From the NCBI GenBank assembly GCA_030549495.1, contig JAUIRK010000906.1:1-64000 (forward strand): a stretch of 64,000 nucleotides of DNA, in the 5' to 3' direction. Below, piece by piece: positions 1-10,700 of this stretch. This DNA comes from Nectonema munidae. Its lineage: Eukaryota > Nematomorpha > Nectonematoida > Nectonematidae. The position numbers and the translations under genes were made by a program. A model generated the notes under the pieces. That model saw only the letters and a list, made by a program, of their open reading frames with translations. It had not been told where the DNA came from and made no database searches. The first letter of the stretch is position 1, and each line of letters starts with the position of its first letter.

Positions 1-7
1 TATATAT

Positions 8-168
8 TACAAAATTTGCATAGCAATAGGAGCAATAAATGATGAAAAAAATGTCACATTATTGAGTATTCAAATATGACGTGAATTTGAATCCTGAATG
101 ATTGTAAACAACAAGAAGAAAATATTTGTTATGGTGCGCCATTCAAAAGATGTAATTTGAATATCACA
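8..168 (-). repeat. 3' LTR of the gypsy fossil
   Basis: This stretch matches the pieces at 3625-3671 and 6290-6376. On the minus strand it begins with TGTGATATTC, directly after the purine-rich AGTGGGGAAG. The match at the low-coordinate end stops near position 8, so the element seems to end inside the window. Confidence 0.65.
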
Positions 169-3100
169 ATCTTCCCCACTAGAAGAAATCTTTAACCCTA
201 AATCTTCTAACTGGTTTTCGCTCTCTACTTGATCTTCTTAGTCTTGTAACTTCAGTGATCTCTTCGTCATCAGAATTTTTATTATAGCTTGTTTCAGGAT
301 CTTGTGAGGAGACTTCTTGCCTCCTAGGAGCAAGATGTTTCAGTTTTACCCTCTTTTCGTTTCCATCTTGAAATTTTACTCTTGCACACTGTGGATTTAC
401 CTCCAAAATGTACACCAATTCTACCTGAGACTTAGCTTTGGATAAGATAGGAAATTTCTTTATCCATGCAGTTTTTGAATTAGATAGCCACGATGGAACC
501 TTGTTGTTAATGGTGTTTCTTTGGTATGTAAACATTCTATCGTGTGGAGTTTGGTTTGTTGATGTATTCAAAAGAGTTCTGAAGACATTAAGGCTGTCTG
601 GAAGAACTTCTTTCCACTTTTCAATAGGCAGCCCAAGATTTTCAATGGCCAAGTAATGGTTCTCCAAATGATGCCGTTGTAGCTTTCACATTGTGAGTTG
701 CCTTGGCGATTACAGGTTGTTGTAAATGTAGACGCGATTCCTTTTCCTAAAAGAAAAATTTTATGTTCGTTTGAAACAAACGACTTCCCCTGATCTGAAT
801 GTTAGTATTTAGGTTGCCCAAACATCCTAAATAAATCTTGCAAACATCTGTTGACAGTGCTTGCCGTAAAGTATTTACAGGCGTAAGCAAAAGAGAATTG
901 CATTTACAACAAACTTGGCAGTTTTTGTTACAACTTTAATTTCATCCATTAAAAATGGTAAATTATTTTCTCTTACAAAGTGATGCATTAGTAAGTTATG
1001 GAGTTCTTTTAAGTCATTTGTATCTCTTGTAATGAAACAAGATCTTGACAATGCACCCTCTGATAAATTGTCAACTCCGGGGCGATATTTGATATCAAAT
1101 GAGTACGAGGTTAACTACAGGCACCAACGAATCATTTTATCGCTCTTTATTTTACTTTTTCCTTGCTTATTAAATATATAGGAAACAATTTTCTGATCCG
1201 TAACTACCGTAAGATGTTGTCCAATTAGAAAGTGTTTCCAATGTCGAATAGCTTCGATAATCGCATAAGCCTCCTTCTCGACGATGTGTAAATTTTAGTC
1301 TGTTTGGCTGAGAGTTTTAGAGAAGAAGTCAATTGATCTTCCTCCTTGTAAAAGTGAAGCTGCGATTGTTTTCTCAGAAGCATCCGTCTTCACAACTCAT
1401 TGCTTACCTTTTTCAATTGTACGCAGAGCTGAATTCTTAATTTCCTGCTTTAGAAACTCTATTACTCTCATTTTGCTGGTTATTCAGAGGCAAGTATGGC
1501 ACTTTTGTGAGGGATTAAATTTTGGTTGAGTAATTGCGAATCCATTCGGCATAATATGAAAAAATCCCGCTCATTCTTTTCAATTCACCATTATTTGATG
1601 GTATTGGCATCTCCATCAAAAGTTACACACGATCTTGATCTGGCTCTCTCCATTTGAAGATCATATCCAACAAATTTGATAGATTTGAGGCAAAACTTGC
1701 TTTTGTTCCAATTAATCTTGAGCGATTTAGTTTCAGTTGCATCAAGGAACACCTTTAGATTATGATAATGCTCTTCCGAAATCTTACCGCAGATAATCAC
1801 ATCATCTATCTAAGAGAAAGTATTAGAAAGATTGTTGTAAGAAATAAAGTTATTGATAAATTGATTTTTGTGAATTGATAGAATCTACTATTTGCTTCAA
1901 ACCCACTATAAATTCATTCATCTTTTTCCAACGCAACTTGATAGTATGCTTCTGAAAGATCAATCAAGCTAAAGTATTTGAATTCGGCAACTTTGCTAGC
2001 CAATTTATTCATATCAGGTAAGGGATATTTATTATATCCCTATCAAGCAAGGTGTATTTATTATATCCGCATCAAGTAAAGTGTATTTATTTATGGTACG
2101 TGAGAAATCTACCACCATTCTTTTACCTCCCATAGGTTTTGGTACTAAAACAACTCGCGCTCGCCATGGCAAATTGCTTTCCTCAATAACTACAGTCTTC
2201 GGTAATCATGAGATTTCAGTGCTTATGAATCCTCTCATCTTCTTTTAATTTTCTGTTTTTTGTTGCCTCTGGTCGACATTTAGAGGAAAAAAATTAAAAA
2301 AGTCTGACTCCGGAGAGATCTTTGCTAATTGCACAATTCTCACGTGATTTGAGAACTCCACTTTTGTACTGGAAATCCAAAGGAGTTTCTTTCCCTCCAA
2401 AATTAATCTTGATTTCTTTGTGTTTTTCCAAAAAACTGATTCCTAGAATTTCTTGCTTCCATAAATCAGCTAAGACAAAAAAAAATTTTATTTCTGTATT
2501 TGTAAGGAAACACGGATTTTTCCTAACTCTTTTACTTTAAATTTACTAAAAGCCATGCTTACTCTTTTTTTGCAAGGGTATAATTTTAACTTTAAACCCA
2601 TTGCAGTATCTCTATTCCTAAAATTGTCCGTACTTTCGGTTTCCACAAGAGCTCGCACTTTTAGCCGTTTAGACAAACTATAGTCTCTTTTGCTGAACAA
2701 AGTGCCAGGTTGTCTTTAAAATGTCTTTTACCTCCACAAAATTAACATTTTTCTTTATTTGATGATTTTACGAAAGAAGTACAAACTTGTTCATTTGGCG
2801 TTTTAAGGTCTTGATAAATATCAAGGTTATCTGTACGACCATCTTTTGAGGCCGCTGCAAGTGCTAACGTATTTGACCCATAACTTTCCTTGCTATTTAC
2901 AACTTGTTCCATTGCTCTAGCTTGGTTAAAGGCTGTATCGAGTTTTAAACTTGGGTTCTCTAGAAGCCTTGTTCGGATAGACTATTTTTTTAATCCAGAA
3001 AAGAGGTAATCCCTTATAAAAAGATCGCTATGTTGGTCGGCCGTTACTGCTTTAAAGTTGCCGATTAAAGACAACACTTTCAAGGATTGAAAAAAGGAGT

Positions 3101-3506
3101 CCACGGTTTCGTCGTGTAGTTGAACGCGTGTTGAAAGTAGGTGCCTTGCATCGACTTCATTCCGTGACTTCACATATACGCTTTCCGGTTGCTTTATAGT
3201 CAAATCATAACTTGGTAAATTTTCGATGGTTTCTGCAACACCAGGACCCATTTGCAAAAACAGAAGCTCTAGCTTGTTTGTATTGAGTTTTTTAAACAAT
3301 CGAGGTAGTATGTGAAACCTCTAAACCAATGTTTCCATAACCCTCCACTTTGTTCTTCGTTGGCAGGAACATTGAATTCTTTTGGCCTGATGACCTTATC
3401 CATAGTAGAATTCATTTGTTGAATAAAATTGTCTTGAGAAAAAAAGAAAAACTGAAATCTGGAGCTTTTATTCAACAAAAAATGTGATAAGTGATTTCTG
3501 TATTAA

Positions 3507-3612
3507 CCCATTTACGACCAATTTTCCCAAAGGGAACGCAGAGGAATTCCCACTTTAAATGGAATTAAATAGGAATTACTAAAGTCGTCTGCTTTTCTTG
3601 GTCCTAAATGGG
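3507..3612. mobile_element. piggyBac-type MITE with TTAA target sites
   Basis: A 106-bp palindromic element is flanked by TTAA at 3503-3506 and 3613-3616. Terminal inverted repeats are CCCATTTACGACCAA at the left and its near complement TTGGTCCTAAATGGG at the right. It has no coding capacity. It lies between the gag-like sequence and the 5' LTR of the gypsy fossil, so it inserted after that element. A relative is at 28624-28753. Confidence 0.75.
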
Positions 3613-3669
3613 TTAAAAGGGTGATACAAAATTTGCATAGCAATAGTAGCAATACATGATGAAGAAAAT

Positions 3670-3817
3670 GATTATACGATTAAATAGATAGTTCTGAAAT
3701 AGCTTGACCAAAACAGCGAATTCTAAAATAGCTAGTATACCAAAACAGCTTGTTCGAAAATAGCTAGTTTACCAAAATTGTTAATTTGGGCCTAGCTGTT
3801 TGTTTAGTCATATAATC
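3670..3817. mobile_element. Possible short MITE with 22-bp inverted repeats
   Basis: GATTATACGATTAAATAG at the left end pairs with the complement of CTGTTTGTTTAGTCATATAATC at the right end, about 17 of 22 positions matching. The interior has short direct repeats of an AAAACAGC/AAATAGCTAG unit. I see no convincing target duplication, so the family is open. Confidence 0.4.
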
Positions 3818-4294
3818 GTCTGTTTCGACTAGGAAAAATTAGGTTTGGAAGAATACGATCATAATTTGTTTATTACAATAAAAAAACATTTTATTTTTAT
3901 TAATTTGTTTTTACAACAGAAAAATTCCTATTCATTATAAAAATAATGGAAAACTGTTCTCTTGAGAGGATTTCTATTTTTAGGTTTAAAAAAGTTTAAA
4001 AGCTGATATACTTTATTTAAAATTTATATAACATTAAAAAGGAGATCGTATGTGCTGACATCAACGTCAGAACTTTTATAGAGAAGGTTATGAATTTAAA
4101 ATTCATAAAGAAAGGTTTTGTTAAAAAATCGTAAGTATATTTATTTGATAATATAGGTAATGCCACGTAAAAAGTCAAATGTTGAAATTTCTTCATGTAG
4201 GAGTCAATGTTTTAAAGTTTGAATTTTTCCATTAATTTCTTTGGCTTTTTTACTTGTCTCTTTCGCCTAATAAATACGCAGATGAGACATTTAA

Positions 4295-6289
4295 CACTAG
4301 AAAGACGGGAAATTTTTACTAACTTCAAAGACTAAATGGTCATTTTTGACCATTTTCAATAAAATTAATTTTCTATAAACTTCAGAATTTAAAAATTTAT
4401 TTTTTTCAAAAACATTAAAAAGTCATCAAATTAGAAAAATATAAAAAATGTTACATAAAATATTACTCATTTTTGCAGTTATGACAAACGACAATTTGTT
4501 TTTTAGCAGCGGTGTGTTTTCCACAAACAAAAGCTTTGCAAGAATTAGACATATTACTTGTTTTGTTTTTACATTCTTTTGCTTTACATAAACGCCTCTT
4601 TTTGTTATCTTCATTTTTGCTATCACTCGGCAAGCAACAGCTTTCATTTGCTTTAGTGGAACAAAGTTCTTTTATCAAAGCTTTCGAAAAATTTCTCCTT
4701 GAAATGTTATGATTTGTAGTCGCTTTGTAAAGTATATACGAATTTAACCCACACAAGTCCAGTAAATTGAAAAAACATGCTAAAGACCGTCTTCTTGTAC
4801 TTGTTTTGCATGTATTATGCCTTGCCATCTGGTCCATCACGTCAACACCGTATTTATTATTGTTGTAAAAACTAATTGTACCTGGTAGTTTTTTTGTGTG
4901 TGTTTGATCAATTTTAACAACTTTATGCATTGAACTTAAAATGCAAACATTTTTTTGTTTTTTTACCTTTATAAATTGTTAGGCTACAGTTAGAGTCATT
5001 TATATAAGCTTCACTAGAGTATAATGGTTTCTTTTTCCTGAGATCATCACAATTAAATATTTCACGACGATTTTTCCTTATAGTTCCAACAATTGTTGTT
5101 TTTCGTTTCATGAAGCTTTCTGCAGTTTCTAAACTTGTAAAAAAGTTGTCCATTGTCACATTATATCCTTTGTCAAAATAAGGCTTCAAAAGTTTTTCGC
5201 AAACATGCAAACAAGTGATTTTTCGGTTCTAGATTCTTCTTTACCCAAATAAGGAAAAGCATTACACAAGTACCTTGAAAAGTTATCAACTAAACACCAA
5301 AATTTAATGCCAAACTTATCCGGCTTTGATGAAGAACAGCGACATTTAGATGGAAAAAGCTGCTCATCCACCACTAAACTGAAAGATGGAACATAACACA
5401 GCTGTGAGTTTTGAATAAAACTTTCCCAAACATCTCTAATCAAACAAAACTTGTCCTTTGATTTATTTTGTCTTCTTGAAGTAACATCATCAAAACGAAT
5501 ATGTTTCATTATTTTTTTGAAGCTGTCTCGATTCATTGTGTTTTTGAAAATAGCAATTCCATATTCTTTGTTCCATAGATCATTCAAAGGTATGTATTTT
5601 GCAGCAAAAATGCCTCTTGCATATAATAAACCGATAAATTTTTTCATATCTTCTAACGAAACAAAATAATTTTTATCAAGAAGTTTCCCATGTATTGTCG
5701 TGTATTCTACTAAAGACTTCATCATAGATTTGCTAAAGAGTAATTAAAATGCGGAAAAAGAACCTTCTTTCACAATATTTTTTTTGAATATGAAATTAGC
5801 CCGGATTTGGCTGTGAAACCATTTTCTTTTGGCACTCTTCCTTTATTAGAAACAGCTAGTTGATTATACCACTTTTTTTCCTGACTTTGAAATGGCGGTG
5901 TTCTCTAAATCACCTTCAGATTCTTCTGAACTTTCTGAAAAATCAAATTATTAAAGTCGTTCATCTCAAAGTCGTCTTCAAGTGTAGATAAAGAAAAATT
6001 AGAGTCAGAATCTTCAGAATACTCCAATAAGGTCTTGAAATTTTGTATATCACTTAAAAATCTTTTGTTTTTTAAAGGGGTCATTTTTGACCATTTAGTC
6101 ATTATAGGTATATAAGCTTATTTCATTAAAAAAATATATAGTTTCACTAAAGAAATTTTTTTTACCTAAGGATAACAAAGAAAAAATAAAAGTAAACAAG
6201 TTTTTCCTCGCCTGTCTAATTTAAAAAAAATTGAAAAATCTAAAAATATTTTCCAAGTGGTCAAAAATGACCACTCCGTCTTTCTAGTG
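4295..6289 (-). mobile_element. piggyBac transposon 1, nested in an LTR
   Basis: A 1,995-bp element with terminal inverted repeats CACTAGAAAGACGG and CCGTCTTTCTAGTG. The left flank is TTAA (4291-4294); the right flank is TATG, so one target site has mutated or the insertion was imprecise. Palindromes built on GGTCATTTTTGACC occur just inside both ends (about 4335 and 6260) and again near 6078, which suits sub-terminal transposase binding sites. The transposase reads on the minus strand. Confidence 0.85.
4463..6102 (-). pseudogene. piggyBac transposase (element 1), broken by a few frameshifts
   Basis: The transposase would cut and paste DNA at TTAA sites. Four open stretches follow each other on the minus strand. 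An acidic N-terminus lies at 6102-5905. The catalytic core begins at 5725-5186, where VVDEQLFPSKCRC holds the first catalytic Asp. Next is 5210-4923, where VTMDNFFTS holds the second Asp. The last stretch, 4930-4463, has YGVDVMDQM with the third Asp and ends in a Cys/His-rich domain (pattern C..C, CGKH, CHNC). All three Asp and the C-terminal zinc domain are present, so decay is modest. Frame changes separate the stretches. No spliced intron is evident. Nearest known relatives should be PGBD4-like piggyBac proteins. Confidence 0.9.
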
Positions 6290-6469
6290 TATGATGTTAT
6301 CTGAAAGATTGTAAACAGCAAAAAGAAAAAGGTAAGTTGTGGTGAGACATTCAAATGATGTAATTTGAATATTACAGTTATATTGTTTTGCTTTGAAGAG
6401 GTTGCTTCACTACAATTTTTTTCTTTTGTTTTTGGCAGCGAGATGTTCATTTGAATATTATGAATTAGA

Positions 6470-6680
6470 TTTAGACAAAAAACAAACGGCCAAAAGTTTA
6501 TCAAGTTTAGCCGTCTTTAAACTTACACGATATTTGGATTTCATTCGATTTTATCATGAAAACACACTCTCCGCTCCAGATAAACTGGCCGGAATGAATC
6601 TCAGTAGATCTATTAAAGTTTGAAAATCTTCTCCAGCTTCGTTTGTTGCCCATTTGATACATTCTCTCTTTTCTTGTATT
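6470..6680 (-). pseudogene. hAT transposase C-terminal (dimerisation) fragment
   Basis: The minus strand reads KWATNEAGEDFQTLIDLLRF, then PASLSGAESVFS, two in-frame stops, and NRMKSKYRVSLKTAKLDKLL. This matches the hAT dimerisation domain, in which a P-A-S-x-x-x-x-E-x-x-F-S block is followed by a K-x-R-x-x-L helix. No ends were found. The gypsy fossil abuts it at 6376. Confidence 0.6.
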
Positions 6681-6689
6681 GCATATTTC

Positions 6690-7586
6690 TTGAAAAAATG
6701 AAAATCTCTGTTTAATGCTTTTCTTTTCTTAATTATTTTATCGTTTTATTTAGCAAACAAATAAGAATTTGAAATTGAAAACTTATCTTGTTTTCCAAAA
6801 AAAATTTCCTCAATTTTTTTAACCTCAAAATTTAAAACTGTTAAGAAACTCCAATTTATTACGAACTATTCCAATCATTAAAACATTTCCAAACCCTTAT
6901 TTCTTCTTCTAGTTGAGTTTGCTGAGTAAGTACAGCTAAACTTTTAATGTTAGGCTTAGATCATTCAATAACAACGCCCGCTTTTTAAAAATATCTGAAT
7001 TGAAATACCTTCAGCAGTGTTATTGAGTGGAGAATTTGAATTAATAAAGCAGAGTACTTGTTGCCGACATTGATTCAGGTACATGAATACAGCGATACCT
7101 TCAAATTCATCTACTTTCAATCAATGATGTTGTCATTGATTCAAAAAAAATTAAACTTTATTAAGGTGAAAAATTTAACAAAATGATAAGTCAAAAATAA
7201 TATTTGAAACCATTTAAAGTTTAATTAATTTTTATTTGAACTATAGAGATTTGATTTTTTAATTATAAAAGTAATAAATATTTTCTCTTTAAATGTAGTC
7301 ATTATCAATAGAAAAAAGGTGGATTACAGATTAATTTATTGTATCGCCAATGAAAAATCGTATCGCTGATTCTTAGAGGAAGCATTGCTAGTAAGGCCTG
7401 TTCTGGATATGGCCCTGATATTTATGATATTGGGCATGGAACATACGAATATGTGCGCAATATCTTTTAATAAGACACTACTTTAAATATTCTAGCTGCG
7501 ACACTGTGATATATTTGCATTTTCAATTTATCGATGCACTACAGTTCAGCATATGTGGATTATATCTTATTTTATTTTGAATTTAG
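6690..7586. other. AT-rich sequence upstream of the first OXA1L exon seen
   Basis: No gene or clear repeat is supported here. The missing N-terminal OXA1L exon(s) were looked for and not recognised. Confidence 0.5.
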
Positions 7587-7730
7587 CTGTAACGGTATTG
7601 CGTCTAACGTTAATTCCCGTTGTTATCTGGTATCAGAAAAAGGAGCCCAAAATTCGTGAAAATATGAATAAGCATCAAAAATTGCTCACCGAAATGGCTG
7701 AAGCCAAAGCGATGGGAGATTATGTTCAAA
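7587..7730 (+). CDS. OXA1L: OXA1L exon (end of first conserved membrane segment)
   Basis: Acceptor TTTAG precedes the exon and donor GTAAAT follows it. It starts with two bases of a split codon and ends with one. The peptide runs from VTVLRLTLIPVV to AKAMGDYVQ. Confidence 0.85.
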
Positions 7731-10700
7731 GTAAATCACTTTTTCACTTTTAAATGCCTTGCCTCCCCCATCTTCACGAATGCATTTTTGTGTTTATACA
7801 TAACGCCCTTTCTCCTCACTGTATCCCAATGGCTGTCGAGTTGAGTGGGATTTATTTCTTTGCTTGTTCCATTGAAGTTACATTTTGTATCAAAAGAATG
7901 CATACTTATATTTGCAGTGAATGAATTGCTAAGCAACTAACAATTTACTTACCATCTAACTAAATATCAGTGATGTTTTTGATGTTGATAATCTATCGGA
8001 TGCGACTATTTTATACTCTGGATCTTTTCTTCTATCCTCACTTGATTGATTGTTTTAACAATAAAAAAGAAATATACTGGCTTTAGACAAATAACTCCCT
8101 AGATTTTCAAATAAAGAATAATTTATTTTTGTCAAAATGTTCTTTATTCCGTCTTTAATTTAATTGTTTCTATAATAATTGCTGGGTGCCCTTTTCTCAA
8201 TGGCTTAAAAAATGATGAAATATGACGACTCATACTTAAAATTTGGGTTTACTGCATTAACCCCTAGTGGAAGTGTCTTTTGTGTTCTGAAGTGTTAGCG
8301 TCCACTTTTCTGGAGGCCGGCAATTTAAAAAGACAGTTGGAAATTAAGCACTCCAGTTTGGTAAACAAAACTATTGACTATTATAAACGATCGCACAAAT
8401 TCAGGTTTGATAACATAGATATGTTTTTGTAAAATATTAAGTGTGGTTTGAAATCCTTCTATAAAGTTTGCATATCTTTCTGACAAACGATGCCGTTTGA
8501 AGGCTAGCATGAGAGATGTCTGATAACATTACTGTTAGAATGGCAATAAGAGCCTATTGACATAATGTTGCAGGTGGTTTTATTGATTCAGAATGGGATT
8601 TTTATTCGCAATTCAGCTTGATGAAACGACGGATGCTACAACTTAGTTTAGCCATGCGTTTATGTGCAATATGCATATGACAGGGGCGCACATCCTTAAA
8701 ATTATTTGGGAGGGAAACATTTTTTTTATAATTTTAAAATTTATTGTAAAAGAATTTGAGCCTGAAACTCAATCGTAAAACAAGAAAAGTAATATGGAAA
8801 GTCTACTTACAAGCCAAACAATTCTTTTAATGATATAAAAAAGAAATAAAATTGAAAAAATTCAATATTTTTGGTGAAGCGAAGGGCTTTTTCATTCCGT
8901 TGAAATAAAATTTGGGGGACGTCGCCTCCTACTCTCCCTCTGGATGTGCGTCGCTGGTATATGACAAGCACCTGGTAGACATATTTTTGTTTTGCTAAAC
9001 TCTTAGCAGTATAACAACTGCAAGAGAAATATTTGACAGTGTGGACAATTTTTTACAACACATGGTATTAAGACGTAACATGCACTTGGAGTGTGTACTG
9101 TCCAGGCTGTGACAATTCCTTGTTGTTCTTGTTTTCCGACTCTAGTTGAGCAAATTTCTTCAGATGTAATTGGTACTCAATGCGCTATTCATCGTCACGC
9201 TTTAACAATGTAAACCATACCTGATGAGTTGAAAAATATTCACCATGGAGTCATTAAAACATTGTATTTCATTAAAGCAAATGTCTTCAACTTGTAGTTA
9301 TGCAAAGGAAATGATTCCGAATTTGTAAAGCTCTTGCTGCACTCAAACGTGAGGTGGCTTTCAAAAAGAAACGAAGCGTTACTATGGAAAAAAACTTAGA
9401 TAGAGCAGATGTATCCATCCCGTTGGCATTGATTGGATTATTCAGACAATTTTTCAATATATAATTGTATCAATTTTTTTAGTACAGTAGTTTTTATTTT
9501 TTTTAAATGAGACCCAGAGCTATTAAGATTATAAAGAGACCACCACACCGAAAATTATTACAAAGTTTGTAAACCACTCTTCAAACTCAATGTAACTTTT
9601 TACCCCTCATTATTGCCATTTACCAGTTATTGAAACCGATGGTCACAATTGCCCTTTCTATCGCTAGATATGCTATACTCTAACCAAGTGAAGGTTTTAT
9701 ATCATTAGGGTAGGTCGATTTTTAAAAAAACGTGATAATGATTTTGGACAGGTTTAGATAGTTTTAGTATATAAAAAGAAATCTCTATATAAATTTATAA
9801 AACTTTACCTTTAATAACTTTTTAGGAAACAGTTTTAAATTTTATGAAAGTTTATATTTTCATAGAATATGTATATATGTTTTTTTTTTAGAAATTATAC
9901 ATATTTAAAAACAGTATAAGTGCTTTTATTCGAATTATAGTAGTTTTAAAAGTGTATTTCTTCATAGCATTCTTTATAATGTCTTTTGGAAGTAAAAGCA
10001 GGTCGCAAAGTTCTACTGAGTTGTTTGCTAAGTATGTGCTTGTGTATTGAGTCAAAACCATTCACTAATTTAGAAGCTTCACTAGTGAGTTTCACAGCTC
10101 TTTCAACACTTTGAGAGTGTGAAGTAATTCTGGAAGATTTAACTCAGCTCCTTGGAGCAGCACATTCTCAAGATACTCGATAGAATAATCTGTCGTAAAA
10201 GCAGATTCACATATATCATCTCGAGAAAGATCAATCAGTTTTGACCAATGATCTGCTTCAACGTTTATTTCTGTTATTTTGATTTGTTCCTCTAAAGTAT
10301 TATGTTTATAATTAAAGAAAATATGAAGTTAATAAAGCTTACCTGATTGAGAGAATTTTTTCAATTCCTTTTTTTCTTATTTCCAAGTCTCCAGATTTTA
10401 TCATTGAAAATAAAATGTTTTCAGGCAAGAGAGCAAAAGCATTATACTTTAAGCTTTTAAAAACAATGTTTTCTTTGTACCTCTTTTGATTGTTTTTTAC
10501 ATCTTTTTATCATATTGAAAATGTATAACTGTTGATTGTGGAATTTAGCATCTCTTTTTATCTCAAACCAATTTACAGCACAAACTTGAACAATGAACTT
10601 TATAATTTTTTCTAGATCTTTCTGCAAGCTACTTGGATAAGAACCTCTAGTCCATAAACACATTAATCGTGTAGCTAAAGTTAACCATCTTGAATGATTA

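Larger units (their letters stand above)
8..6376 (-). mobile_element. Ty3/gypsy LTR retrotransposon, degraded
   Basis: This is a fossil LTR element read on the minus strand. Gag-like sequence lies near 3480-2980, followed by a zinc-knuckle/protease region (about 2760-2450), reverse transcriptase (about 2250-1590, with an ICGK-type region after the catalytic site), RNase H (about 1450-1050) and integrase (about 1000-179). The integrase end has the usual gypsy ending: a chromodomain-like region, then a basic, arginine-rich tail. Short LTRs of about 160 bp bound it, and a purine-rich tract precedes the 3' LTR. The copy is clearly broken, with many (at least ten) interruptions, and is old. It also carries a nested piggyBac and small MITEs in or near its 5' LTR. 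Family assignment is from the integrase and RT protein sequence. Confidence 0.8.
3625..6376 (-). repeat. 5' LTR of the gypsy fossil, split by insertions
   Basis: The two outer parts (3625-3671 and 6290-6376) match the LTR at 8-168. Shared stretches include ACAAAATTTGCATAGCAATA and a block around GATGTAATTTGAATAT. About 2.6 kb between them is foreign: a small inverted-repeat element and a piggyBac transposon. Confidence 0.6.

Noticed and set aside
6393-6623. 76-codon + strand open frame as a host exon
   Set aside because: The opposite strand carries a recognisable hAT dimerisation block, so this frame is a shadow.
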